The position numbers were made by a program, and so were the translations under genes. The notes under the pieces are model-generated. The model saw only the letters and a program-made list of their open reading frames with translations. It was not told the origin of the DNA and did not search any database. A DNA stretch of 64,000 nucleotides from CBFHTC01 sp965658815 (GTDB taxonomy: Bacteria; Pseudomonadota; Alphaproteobacteria; Rickettsiales; Rickettsiaceae): positions 124,001 through 188,000 of the forward strand of contig CBFHTC010000001.1 of assembly GCA_965658815.1 (NCBI GenBank). Direction: 5' to 3'. Below are positions 10,026-18,600 of the stretch, piece by piece. How positions within the stretch are numbered: the first letter of the stretch is position 1; every line of letters begins with the position of its first letter.

Positions 10026-11201
10026 ATGCTTTATTGCCTTCTATTTTTATTTTTTAGTTTTACTGCAAATCACTTAGACACAGAAATACAAGACTTCTTA
10101 AAGAAGAATCATATTACAGCAAAATACTATGTTCAAGATACTGATAACAATATCTTAGCCTATGGAAAATATGAAGATGGAGTTAATAAGTTATCTTCTG
10201 ATAAGATCTTGTGTTTATCTGTTACAAAGCATATGACCTCTTATTTAATTGTCAATTTGATTTATCAAAATAAACTATCATATGAAACAAAGATTATTGA
10301 CATATTAGATAAGTCTCATTATGTTTGGAAGAATCAAGAGCCTCCTGCGTGGGCTTATAATGTTACTATTTATGAATTGTTATCTCATACAAGTGGTATT
10401 CAAGATTATCTGTACGATGCCTTGATGTCGGGAGTAGAGTTGAAAGATATCAAGTTAGCAAAACAAAACACTGTAGCGATTTCTGCTGCTAAAGCTCAAA
10501 AAAGGAAGGTTTATGATTATTCAAATATTAATTATTTTTTATTAGGTATCATATTGGAGGAATTATACTTAGACTCGATTGATAATATTTTTAACAAATA
10601 TCTTTTTAAACCTGCGGCTATGCATAAAACTAGATTTTTTTCTCCAGAGGAAGCTTTAGTAGATAACAATGGCTCAATTGTTTCGCTTCGTCAGGTCACA
10701 AAATCAAAAGATGTTAATTTAAATGCAAAAGGTCTTGTTTATTTATATATGTTAAAAAAACGTTATTCAAATTTAAATATTGATGTGTTTTTATCTCCTA
10801 ACTTATCGATTTTGCCTTATACTGATGGAGGAGTTATGTCGAGTGTGGAGGATCTTATGAAAATGTTACAATTTTTTTACAAAGAAGGCATTTATAGCAA
10901 TCAAATTGGTAAAGATATATTTCAATCAGTTCATATTATCAATAATGAGAAGAATGTGGGATTGGGAAGTCATATTATTAGAAAACATATTCTCGGGCAT
11001 AGTGGAAATGCCGTCGGCAATAGGTGTGAGGCTTTTTATTTTACAAAACATAAAGTCTTTGTAGTTTTATATAGTAATCTTGAGCCTTTAAAAGGATATT
11101 ATATCTCAAGTAAAAAAGAAAAACCGACTAAAGCTTATGATGTAAATGCCCTGCTTTACTATATAGACGATCTATTAAATGATAGACGATCTATTAAATG
11201 A
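10026..11201 (+). CDS. Exported serine hydrolase of the beta-lactamase/PBP4*-like family (copy 2)
   Basis: 391 residues, paralogous to the protein at 7686-8951. Short signal-like N-terminus (MLYCLLFLFFSFTAN). Active-site motifs: S65-V-T-K68, Y165-S-N167 and GHSG near the C-terminus. The TIYELLSHTSG and QDYLYD segments are shared with copy 1, which supports duplication, while much of the rest has diverged, so the event is not recent. Likely periplasmic or secreted; substrate unknown. The C-terminal codons contain a small repeated sequence (GACGATCTATTAAATGATA, about 11167-11200). Confidence 0.8.
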   Translation: MLYCLLFLFFSFTANHLDTEIQDFLKKNHITAKYYVQDTDNNILAYGKYEDGVNKLSSDKILCLSVTKHMTSYLIVNLIYQNKLSYETKIIDILDKSHYVWKNQEPPAWAYNVTIYELLSHTSGIQDYLYDALMSGVELKDIKLAKQNTVAISAAKAQKRKVYDYSNINYFLLGIILEELYLDSIDNIFNKYLFKPAAMHKTRFFSPEEALVDNNGSIVSLRQVTKSKDVNLNAKGLVYLYMLKKRYSNLNIDVFLSPNLSILPYTDGGVMSSVEDLMKMLQFFYKEGIYSNQIGKDIFQSVHIINNEKNVGLGSHIIRKHILGHSGNAVGNRCEAFYFTKHKVFVVLYSNLEPLKGYYISSKKEKPTKAYDVNALLYYIDDLLNDRRSIK

Positions 11202-11246
11202 TACTCAATGAGAAGAAATTACAAATATCTTGAGTTAGAAAGTTTA

Positions 11247-11987
11247 TTAAGCTTCGATACTAGCCAAACCCTTTAATGTATCAATAAATTTATTTTTGTT
11301 ATTTAGATTTTGAAATTCAAATGTTATTTTATGATTATTATTTTTTGATATAGATGTGATTTTTTTTGAAGAAAATATTTTTGATAAATGTTTTAATGCA
11401 TCATTTGATTTAGAGCTCATCTTATCCAAGTTTAAGTTTGTATTTGGATTAACTTTTTGTGATAAAATATTTCTAATTTGATTAAATGTTAAATTTTCCT
11501 GCAACAATTTTTGTTGTTCTTCTTCTGTTAAATTATTAATTCTTAAAATATTTGATATATGGCTTCGACTTTTTCCTAATTCATTTGCTAGTTGCTCATG
11601 AGTATATTGCTTCTTTTTTAAAATGAGTTTATAGGCTCGAGCTTCTTCGACTGGATTTAAATTATTTCTTTGTAGATTCTCTATTATCGTAAGAAACATA
11701 TGTTTTTCTATTTCAATATTTCGCACAATTGCTGGAGCTTTTTTCATTTTTAAATACTTCATTGCGTATAGTCTTCGCTCTCCTGCTATTAGATCGTATT
11801 TTCCTTCTTTCTGTTCTTGTAATATAATAGGATTCAATAGACCATATTTTGATATGGACTCACTTAATTCTTTGATATCGTTAAAGTTTTTTCTTGTTTG
11901 AAAAGGACTTGAGATTATTAAGGATATGTCGATTTCTTCAACTTGCTCATAATTGTTGTTGCCTAATAAAGAAAAAATATTTCTCAT
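11247..11987 (-). CDS. parB: Chromosome partitioning protein ParB
   Basis: ParB is the parS-binding CTPase clamp that loads onto the origin region and works with ParA in segregation. The N-terminal ParB/Srx-type domain is seen as SPFQTRKNF, LLNPIILQE and the GERRLYA motif (CTP-binding), followed by the ENLQRNNLNPVEEA segment and a helix-turn-helix (YTHEQLANELGKSRSHISN). 246 residues, slightly short. Order obgE-rsmG-parA-parB on one strand is close to the usual alphaproteobacterial rsmG-parA-parB cluster near the origin. It has its own promoter in the 119-base gap after parA. Confidence 0.95.
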   Translation of the reverse strand: MRNIFSLLGNNNYEQVEEIDISLIISSPFQTRKNFNDIKELSESISKYGLLNPIILQEQKEGKYDLIAGERRLYAMKYLKMKKAPAIVRNIEIEKHMFLTIIENLQRNNLNPVEEARAYKLILKKKQYTHEQLANELGKSRSHISNILRINNLTEEEQQKLLQENLTFNQIRNILSQKVNPNTNLNLDKMSSKSNDALKHLSKIFSSKKITSISKNNNHKITFEFQNLNNKNKFIDTLKGLASIEA

Positions 11988-12008
11988 TATGTTTTTAATC
12001 TTTTATTT

Positions 12009-12037
12009 ATTTTAAATCAAAGATATTATTAAGTCAA
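12009..12037 (-). promoter_or_regulatory. Promoter of parB
   Basis: On the minus strand TTGACT (12037-12032), 17-base spacer, TAAAAT (12014-12009), about 22 bases before the parB ATG at 11987. This suggests parB is expressed separately from parA. Confidence 0.6.
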
Positions 12038-12106
12038 TTCTTAAGTGATGAATTTTATTTTATTGCCGCTTTGGCTACAAAATCTTACCTTCTTTTAAGA
12101 GGCTGT

Positions 12107-12886
12107 TTAGCGGTGAGGATTTAATTTTTCAAAAATTTCTTTGACTAATAAGGTATAAGCAATGGCTCCAGAAGAGTTAGGAAATGATTTCATGACCGGT
12201 ACTTTCTTATATGACGCTTCAGATATTTTTACATTACGAGGAATGGTTGTTGTAAATAAAAATGATTTCAATGTCTTTTGTAATTCACTTTTGATTTCTT
12301 GAGTTAATTTAGATCTAGCATCATACATAGTAAGTAATATACCCAATATTGAAAGTTCATTATTAAATTTATGTCTTCCCATGATCTTAATTGTGTTAAT
12401 TAAATTTCGCAGTCCTTGCAGTGCAAATTGCTCACACTGCATAGGAATAATAATATGATCAGATGCTATTAATGCGTTAATAGAAAGTGCACCAAGAGCA
12501 GGAGGGCAATCAATAATTACAAAGTCATATTTATGTTTGATCGACTTAATAATATTTTTTAATACATTTTCTTTGTCGTGAAAGTTTCCGATTACCATAT
12601 CCGCCGCACCTAAATGAGAATTTGATGGTATGATGTCAAGATTTTCAATATCTGTTTGTAAAATCACATCATTTGTAGAGGCTTCTTGTGTCATGAGATG
12701 ATATATAGTTGTTTTTAGTCGAAGATTATTAACCTCACGATTTAGATACATACTGGCATTCCCTTGAGAGTCTAGGTCGATAATTAGTGTTTTATATTTA
12801 TTTAAAGCGATTTCTGCAGCAATATTTACAGCTGAAGATGTTTTTCCTACTCCTCCTTTTTGATTTAAAATAGATATTGTAATCAT
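12107..12886 (-). CDS. parA: Chromosome partitioning ATPase ParA
   Basis: ParA/Soj ATPase that binds the nucleoid and moves ParB-parS complexes. The deviant Walker A KGGVGKTSS is at residues 10-18, the Walker A' LIIDLDSQGNAS follows, and the Walker B FVIIDCPPALG is intact. 259 residues, normal length. It lies between rsmG and parB. Confidence 0.97.
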   Translation of the reverse strand: MITISILNQKGGVGKTSSAVNIAAEIALNKYKTLIIDLDSQGNASMYLNREVNNLRLKTTIYHLMTQEASTNDVILQTDIENLDIIPSNSHLGAADMVIGNFHDKENVLKNIIKSIKHKYDFVIIDCPPALGALSINALIASDHIIIPMQCEQFALQGLRNLINTIKIMGRHKFNNELSILGILLTMYDARSKLTQEIKSELQKTLKSFLFTTTIPRNVKISEASYKKVPVMKSFPNSSGAIAYTLLVKEIFEKLNPHR

Positions 12887-12925
12887 TATTTTGATTTTAA
12901 TTATTATATTATATATGATAAATCA

Positions 12926-13486
12926 TTATGTTTCAATCTGAAGTGAATTATATTTTTTTGTACGTAAAGAGCTTATATTTGAAATTACGATAATATTGCG
13001 ATCGTATACTTTGTATGTAAAATACCATTTTTTCTTTGCTGCTTTAATTTCTTCATATATCTTATCTCCTTTTAGTAAAACCATTTTTTTAAAAGAGATG
13101 TTTTTTGTCATATGTAATAATTTATCAATGGAGGCTAGGGCGCGACTAATGATCACATCAACTTTATCTCGAAGAGTATTTACGTCTTGGTTAATGATGT
13201 TGATATTTAATTGAAAATGATTTTTTATCATATGTAAAAAGGCGCATTTTTTTTCTTTTGATTCAACTAAGATCATTTTATTAAAGCCCGATAAGGCCAA
13301 GATCATGCCCGGAAAGCCGGCTCCAGTTCCAATATCCATTATCATTTCATCTTTTTTTAAGAAGTCTTGAAGAAGCAAAGAGTTTAAAATATGTCTATTC
13401 CATATATCTTTTTCTTGTCGAGAGATTAGATTGATTTTTTCGTTATATTCTAAAAGTAAAGATTCAAATTCTCGTAGTTTATTCAT
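12926..13486 (-). CDS. rsmG: 16S rRNA (guanine-N7) methyltransferase RsmG
   Basis: S-adenosylmethionine-dependent methyltransferase for a guanine in the 530 loop of 16S rRNA (formerly GidB). Motif I IMDIGTGAGFPG (about residues 45-56) binds SAM, and the N-terminal NLISRQEKDIWNRHILNS segment is typical. 186 residues, close to the usual ~200. Starts four bases after obgE ends, so the two are probably cotranscribed; 39 bases separate it from parA. The partner mnmG is not adjacent. Confidence 0.94.
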   Translation of the reverse strand: MNKLREFESLLLEYNEKINLISRQEKDIWNRHILNSLLLQDFLKKDEMIMDIGTGAGFPGMILALSGFNKMILVESKEKKCAFLHMIKNHFQLNINIINQDVNTLRDKVDVIISRALASIDKLLHMTKNISFKKMVLLKGDKIYEEIKAAKKKWYFTYKVYDRNIIVISNISSLRTKKYNSLQIET

Positions 13487-13490
13487 CTGA

Positions 13491-14498
13491 TTAAAAGGTT
13501 TTAGAGTTTTTCATTTCAATATTTGGAAGTTTTATTTTTGTAGTTTCGTTAAATAAAGCAAATAAATCATTTAGTAAATTAGAATAAGATTTCGTGTTTA
13601 AATTAGTAATTAAGTATGTGCCTTGAGATTTATTTTGGCTAATTTCTTCCATTAGGTCGGTTTTAGTTAAACATAAAAAGATTTTTTTATTTAAAATCAC
13701 GCTATTAAACTTTTGTATTTCTCGTAATATTATTTTCTCATTTTCTTGAAAGCTTTCATCGCTAATATCTACAAAGTGCAATAAGACTTTGCATCTTTCG
13801 GTATGTTTTAAAAAGCTAATACCTAGTCCTTTACCTTCTGATGCTTTTTCAATAATACCCGGCAAATCTGCTATTACAATAGATTTATTATCTTTATAAC
13901 ATACTCCTAAGTTGGGATTTAATGTTGTAAATTGATAGTTTCCTACAACGGCATTTGAGTTTGTGATATTTCTTAAAAATGATGATTTGCCCGCATTAGG
14001 CATTCCTATGATACCGACATCCGCTAGCACTTTCAGTGATAAAATAACGGTTATTTCTTCTCCTGGAAGTCCTGGAGTTGTTTTTGTAGGAGCGCGATTT
14101 GTAGAGCTTTTAAAGAATTCATTACCCATACCTTTTTTTCCTCCAGTAGCAATTTTAAATATTTGATTTTCCGCTGTGATGTCTATAATTAAATCTTGAG
14201 TTTCTGAGAAGACCTGAGTGCCCAGTGGAACATATATAATGAGGTTTTCTCCATCTGCTCCATGTTGACTTTTATTTCTTCCTCTTTCGCCATCATTAGC
14301 CTGAAAGATTTTTTTCCATCTAAATTTACCTAAGTGATTGAGGTTTGAGGTGCCGCATAGGTATACATGGCCTCCATTGCCTCCATTACCTCCATTTGGT
14401 CCGCCAAATTTCGTTTGCATAGTTCTCAAAAAGCTGCAATGACCCGGGCCACCTTTTCCTGCAGATATTTGTATTTTTATTTCATCAAGTATTGTCAT
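13491..14498 (-). CDS. obgE: Ribosome-assembly GTPase Obg/CgtA
   Basis: Essential GTPase that associates with the 50S subunit. The glycine-rich Obg fold fills residues 1-155 (KGGPGHCSF, FGGPNGGNGGNGG), then the G domain with G1 GMPNAGKSS, G3 DLPGIIEKASEGKGLG and G4 TKTD. 335 residues, the usual core length without a long C-terminal extension. First gene of the obgE-rsmG-parA run, with a good promoter directly upstream. Confidence 0.97.
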   Translation of the reverse strand: MTILDEIKIQISAGKGGPGHCSFLRTMQTKFGGPNGGNGGNGGHVYLCGTSNLNHLGKFRWKKIFQANDGERGRNKSQHGADGENLIIYVPLGTQVFSETQDLIIDITAENQIFKIATGGKKGMGNEFFKSSTNRAPTKTTPGLPGEEITVILSLKVLADVGIIGMPNAGKSSFLRNITNSNAVVGNYQFTTLNPNLGVCYKDNKSIVIADLPGIIEKASEGKGLGISFLKHTERCKVLLHFVDISDESFQENEKIILREIQKFNSVILNKKIFLCLTKTDLMEEISQNKSQGTYLITNLNTKSYSNLLNDLFALFNETTKIKLPNIEMKNSKTF

Positions 14499-14504
14499 GA
14501 TAGT

Positions 14505-14533
14505 ATTATATATTGATATAGTAATTTTGTAAA
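14505..14533 (-). promoter_or_regulatory. Promoter of obgE
   Basis: On the minus strand TTTACA (14533-14528), 17-base spacer and a perfect TATAAT (14510-14505). The ATG follows within about 6 bases of the -10 box, so the message would be almost leaderless. Confidence 0.55.
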
Positions 14534-14567
14534 GATAAGGAGCGAGTGTAATTGTTATATTTTTTTT

Positions 14568-14631
14568 CAGGACTACTAGAAGAAAAACAATAAAATTTGA
14601 AATTGTTTTATTTTAGCTGTTGATAAGCTGT
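14568..14631. repeat. 64-bp direct repeat, copy A (ruvC tail plus rRNA promoter sequence)
   Basis: Matches 16610-16673 over 64 bases with two mismatches by my reading. The first part equals a copy of the ruvC 3' coding end (compare 16569-16590), and the rest equals the region around the -35 box of the 16S rRNA promoter. It therefore places an rRNA-type upstream promoter element in front of the protease gene at 14672. Confidence 0.85.
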
Positions 14632-14648
14632 AAGTATTATGTGATAAT
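14620..14648 (+). promoter_or_regulatory. Promoter of the CE-clan protease gene
   Basis: TTGATA (14620-14625), 17-base spacer, GATAAT (14643-14648), about 23 bases before the ATG at 14672. The -35 box and upstream AT tract lie within the 64-bp repeat shared with the 16S rRNA promoter. Confidence 0.65.
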
Positions 14649-14671
14649 TAAATAAACATAAAATAAAAATT

Positions 14672-15469
14672 ATGACACACACAATGTGCGAGAGCGATGT
14701 ACGCAGTTTAATAACTGCTATTTCTAATCATTTAGACTTAGAAAAACCTCTTTTAATGAGCGGAATAAAATATTTCAAAATTGAGGATGGTAGAGTATAT
14801 ATAATTTTTAACTCCGAATCTGTACCCACTGATCCGGAGTTAAAAATTATATATACTCAACACAAAGACAACACCTCAGATGAACCAGTCGGCCATTGGT
14901 TCATATCTGTGTGTGACGCTCAAGGTCAGCATCATGATATTGACTCGAGGGATCTAGAGACTCAAAAAGATTCAATATCCTGCGGTTTACATACAGCATT
15001 GAATCTTATACTCGCGAAACAAGAGTTGCTGAAAATTGCATCAGAACCTAATGGAAGTAGCCTCTCTTTTAACGAAATTTGTGACAGAATTAACAAGAAA
15101 GTGATAGGTTTTAATAACTCATTTCGTATTGACGACTTCTACCAAGCAAATATAAATATCGGAAATGAGATGGATTTTGATGACTTAGGTTCTTTGCTTG
15201 CTTCCTGTATAAAAGACTTTAATGCAGAATCAGAAGTGTCGGCTAAGTCACAACAAGAATCTGCTGATTCTGAATACGTGGCTAAGTTACAACAAGAACT
15301 TGCTGATTCTGAATACATGGCTAAGTTACAACAAGAACTTACTGATTCTGAATACGCGGCTAAGTTACAACAAGAATCTGCTGATTCTGAACACGCGGCT
15401 AAGTTACAACAAGAAGAATGTGATAAAAAATTAGCTCTCGAGTTACAAGCAGAAGTGGATAATCTCTAG
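14672..15469 (+). CDS. Candidate CE-clan (Ulp1/deubiquitinase-like) cysteine protease effector
   Basis: 265 residues. The core shows G-H75-W-F-I-S-V, then H-D-I-D91-S, then T-Q98-x5-C104-G: the histidine, aspartate, oxyanion glutamine and nucleophile cysteine pattern of CE-clan proteases, with Q exactly six residues before C as in Ulp1 and the HW and DS contexts matching. In intracellular bacteria such enzymes are often secreted deubiquitinases or deSUMOylases. Caveat: only seven residues separate D91 from Q98, where family members usually have about 40, so the fold may be reduced. Residues ~185-255 are repeats of about 14 residues (core AKLQQE-x-x-D-S-E), predicted helical. No signal peptide, as expected for a T4SS substrate. 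Function is inferred, not proven. Confidence 0.62.
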   Translation: MTHTMCESDVRSLITAISNHLDLEKPLLMSGIKYFKIEDGRVYIIFNSESVPTDPELKIIYTQHKDNTSDEPVGHWFISVCDAQGQHHDIDSRDLETQKDSISCGLHTALNLILAKQELLKIASEPNGSSLSFNEICDRINKKVIGFNNSFRIDDFYQANINIGNEMDFDDLGSLLASCIKDFNAESEVSAKSQQESADSEYVAKLQQELADSEYMAKLQQELTDSEYAAKLQQESADSEHAAKLQQEECDKKLALELQAEVDNL

Positions 15470-15583
15470 TTACAAGCAGAATTTGATAACTTTAATGCAG
15501 AATTAGAAGTGTCGGCTAAGTTCAAACTAAAATTTGAGAATGAAGCAGCTCGCAAGTTACAAGAAGCACTTTTTTATTTATAG
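15470..15583 (+). pseudogene. In-frame continuation of the protease repeat tail beyond an amber stop
   Basis: After the TAG at 15467-15469 the same frame stays open for 37 codons to another TAG at 15581-15583, and still encodes repeat-like sequence (LQAEFDNFNAELEVSAKF, then AARKLQEAL). The original protein was therefore probably longer and was cut by a stop codon, unless the amber codon is read through. Confidence 0.65.
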
Positions 15584-15653
15584 TTTAAAACAGAGCTAAT
15601 GGAGTATGATAGAAATCTATCAATAAAACAATAAAATTCTACTCAAAAAAAAA

Positions 15654-15962
15654 TTAAGCAAAAGATCTATTACATCCACATGATTTAGAGGTATTAGGAT
15701 TATTGATAATAAATTCTTTTTTAATAATGGAGTCTAATGAAAAATCAATTTGAGCATTTTCCAAAAAAGGCTTTGAGATTGAGTCAATTATAATACTTCC
15801 TATAATGATATCGTCATGATCTTGAAGGTCGTCAAGGCTAAAGTCATACATAAAACCATTGCATCCCCCGCTATTTACAGTGATGCGAAAGAACTTCTTA
15901 TTTTTCTTCATTAAAATTTTATCAATTTGCTTTTGAGCGTTTTCTGTTGCGCTTATCATCAA
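15654..15962 (-). CDS. A-type iron-sulfur carrier (IscA/ErpA family)
   Basis: Small 102-residue HesB-domain protein that carries Fe-S clusters from the scaffold to apoenzymes. The three conserved cysteines are present: one in the NSGGCNGF motif and two in the C-terminal S-C-G-C motif. Sequence alone does not separate IscA from ErpA or SufA. It is a single gene between the protease and ruvC, on the opposite strand to both. Confidence 0.88.
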   Translation of the reverse strand: MMISATENAQKQIDKILMKKNKKFFRITVNSGGCNGFMYDFSLDDLQDHDDIIIGSIIIDSISKPFLENAQIDFSLDSIIKKEFIINNPNTSKSCGCNRSFA

Positions 15963-16045
15963 TTAATCATCTTTATCATATTTTAATATTTTTAAGTATC
16001 ATAATCAAGCATAATCATGCTATAATAATATAAAGAATTTATATT

Positions 16046-16591
16046 ATGAAAATCATAGGCTTTGATCCTGGAATTACAAAAACAGGTTGGTCAGTCATAG
16101 AATCAATAGATAAGAACATAGATAGCGTTGTTATGTCAAAGTCATATGATATTAAGTATTCTCGAAAAACAACCATTGTATCCCATGGAGTTGTAAAAAC
16201 TAAATCAAATGACTTTATGCAAATTCGTCTGGCGCATATATATCAAGCCGTTGAGGAGATTCTTCAAAAACACAAACCAGATCTTATATGTGTCGAAATA
16301 ACAATTGTAAATATTAATCCAAAAACGTCATTAAAACTAGCAGAAGCAAGAGGAGTGATTATAGCCGCTTGTGGAAAATTAAATATTCCATTGATACAAA
16401 TTCCTCCTAGTGTTATAAAAAAAACTATTAGCGGTCATGGACATTGTGATAAAATTAGTCTAGGAAAATATATTGAAAAACGTGTTTCTAACTTTCCGGA
16501 CAAAATAGGCAAAGACGAAATAGACGCTTTATGTTGTGCGTATGTTGGTTATTCGCAGAGGCAGGCGGGGCTACTAGAAGAAAAGCAATAA
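16046..16591 (+). CDS. ruvC: Holliday junction endonuclease RuvC
   Basis: RuvC resolves Holliday junctions with RuvAB. The acidic catalytic residues can be placed: D7 (GFDPGITKTG), E84 (CVEI) and D157/D160 (KDEIDAL). 181 residues; about 17 extra residues lie between strands 1 and 2 (IDKNIDSVVMSKSYDIKY) relative to common RuvC. The last codons (GLLEEKQ) are encoded by sequence repeated downstream at 16610 and upstream at 14568, so the 3' end lies in a duplicated segment. ruvA and ruvB are not adjacent. Confidence 0.9.
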   Translation: MKIIGFDPGITKTGWSVIESIDKNIDSVVMSKSYDIKYSRKTTIVSHGVVKTKSNDFMQIRLAHIYQAVEEILQKHKPDLICVEITIVNINPKTSLKLAEARGVIIAACGKLNIPLIQIPPSVIKKTISGHGHCDKISLGKYIEKRVSNFPDKIGKDEIDALCCAYVGYSQRQAGLLEEKQ

Positions 16592-16609
16592 GCTTTTTAG
16601 ATGAGTAAG

Positions 16610-16673
16610 CAGGACTACTAGAAGAAAAACAATAAAATTTGAAATTTTTTTATTTTAGCTGTTGACAAGCTGT
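16610..16673. repeat. 64-bp direct repeat, copy B
   Basis: Pairs with 14568-14631 (two mismatches). A third, shorter and diverged copy of the first 25 bases is the ruvC 3' end itself (about 16566-16590). The 2.0-kb segment between copies A and B holds the protease gene, the A-type carrier and ruvC. Confidence 0.85.
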
Positions 16674-16695
16674 GAAAAACCATTTAAGATATAAT
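16662..16695 (+). promoter_or_regulatory. 16S rRNA promoter
   Basis: Perfect TTGACA at 16662-16667. A -10 at normal spacing would be TAAGAT (16685-16690, 17-base spacer); a perfect TATAAT lies slightly further on (16690-16695) at 22 bases. An A/T-rich stretch upstream of the -35 box could act as an UP element. Transcription would start about 16697-16702, giving a leader of about 90 bases. Confidence 0.6.
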
Positions 16696-16716
16696 TGTGT
16701 TAACAAGAAGATGTTT

Positions 16717-16741
16717 AAATTTAATTAGAGACAGCGCAACC
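16717..16741 (+). other. 5' half of the 16S rRNA precursor processing stem
   Basis: The 25 bases here (core TTAGAGAC) are complementary, with a few wobbles and mismatches, to 18298-18322 (core GTCTCTAA). Together they close a long stem around the 16S rRNA, the normal RNase III processing substrate. Confidence 0.7.
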
Positions 16742-16745
16742 AAAT

Positions 16746-16770
16746 AACGTAATTTTAATTACGTTAACGT
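16746..16770. repeat. Palindromes in the 16S leader
   Basis: Two palindromes adjoin: AACGTAATT-TT-AATTACGTT (16746-16765, perfect 9-base arms) and ACGTTAACGT (16761-16770, perfect), followed by a further AACGT at 16776-16780. They would form a hairpin inside the rRNA leader. They could help processing or antitermination; role unknown. Confidence 0.7.
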
Positions 16771-16789
16771 AAATAAACGTAAAACAAAA

Positions 16790-18276
<1,487 letters not shown>

Positions 18277-18297
18277 AAAAGACAACAAAAACAAACC

Positions 18298-18322
18298 GGT
18301 TGAACCGTCTCTAACTAAATTT
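18298..18322 (+). other. 3' half of the 16S rRNA precursor processing stem
   Basis: Complementary to 16717-16741 (see that entry); it lies about 22 bases beyond the mature 16S 3' end. No classic GC-rich terminator with a T tract was found between here and the repeats at 18377. Confidence 0.7.
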
Positions 18323-18376
18323 TTATAACATCTCTTTTTAACTACTTTCTTGTTCACCTTTTTAATATAATATACT

Positions 18377-18546
18377 CTTAATGGAAAGGTCCTTTTGTAT
18401 TTAATACAATTTTAATATTGAGTGATATAAAATTCTTAATGAAAAGTTTTTTTGTATTTACTACAAGTTTAATATTGAGTAATATAAAAAGATTTTTTAA
18501 TATTAAATCATTAGTATAAAAAGATTTTTTAATATTAAATCATTAG
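18377..18546. repeat. Two tandem duplications upstream of hisS
   Basis: Bases 18377-18434 and 18435-18491 are imperfect copies of a 57-58-base unit containing TTTTGTATTTA and TTTAATATTGAGT. They run into a second, exact 32-base tandem duplication (18483-18514 and 18515-18546, unit containing AAAGATTTTTTAATATTAAA). The 324-base gap between 16S rRNA and hisS otherwise holds only the processing stem and the hisS promoter. Confidence 0.9.
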
Positions 18547-18575
18547 TTGACATAGCTCTTATTATTTAATACAAT
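18547..18575 (+). promoter_or_regulatory. Promoter of hisS
   Basis: TTGACA (18547-18552), 17-base spacer, TACAAT (18570-18575), directly abutting the 32-base tandem repeat. Transcript start near 18582, ATG at 18601. Confidence 0.75.
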
Positions 18576-18600
18576 CGCATTGTATACTAATTTATAAAAA

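Noticed and set aside
11247..14498. parS site or replication origin near parAB
   Set aside because: I looked for TGTTTCACGTGAAACA-like sequence and DnaA-box clusters and saw none that I can support.
15222..15434. Alternate-frame ORF over the repeat tail of the protease
   Set aside because: It is a shadow created by the tandem repeats; the protease frame explains the region better.
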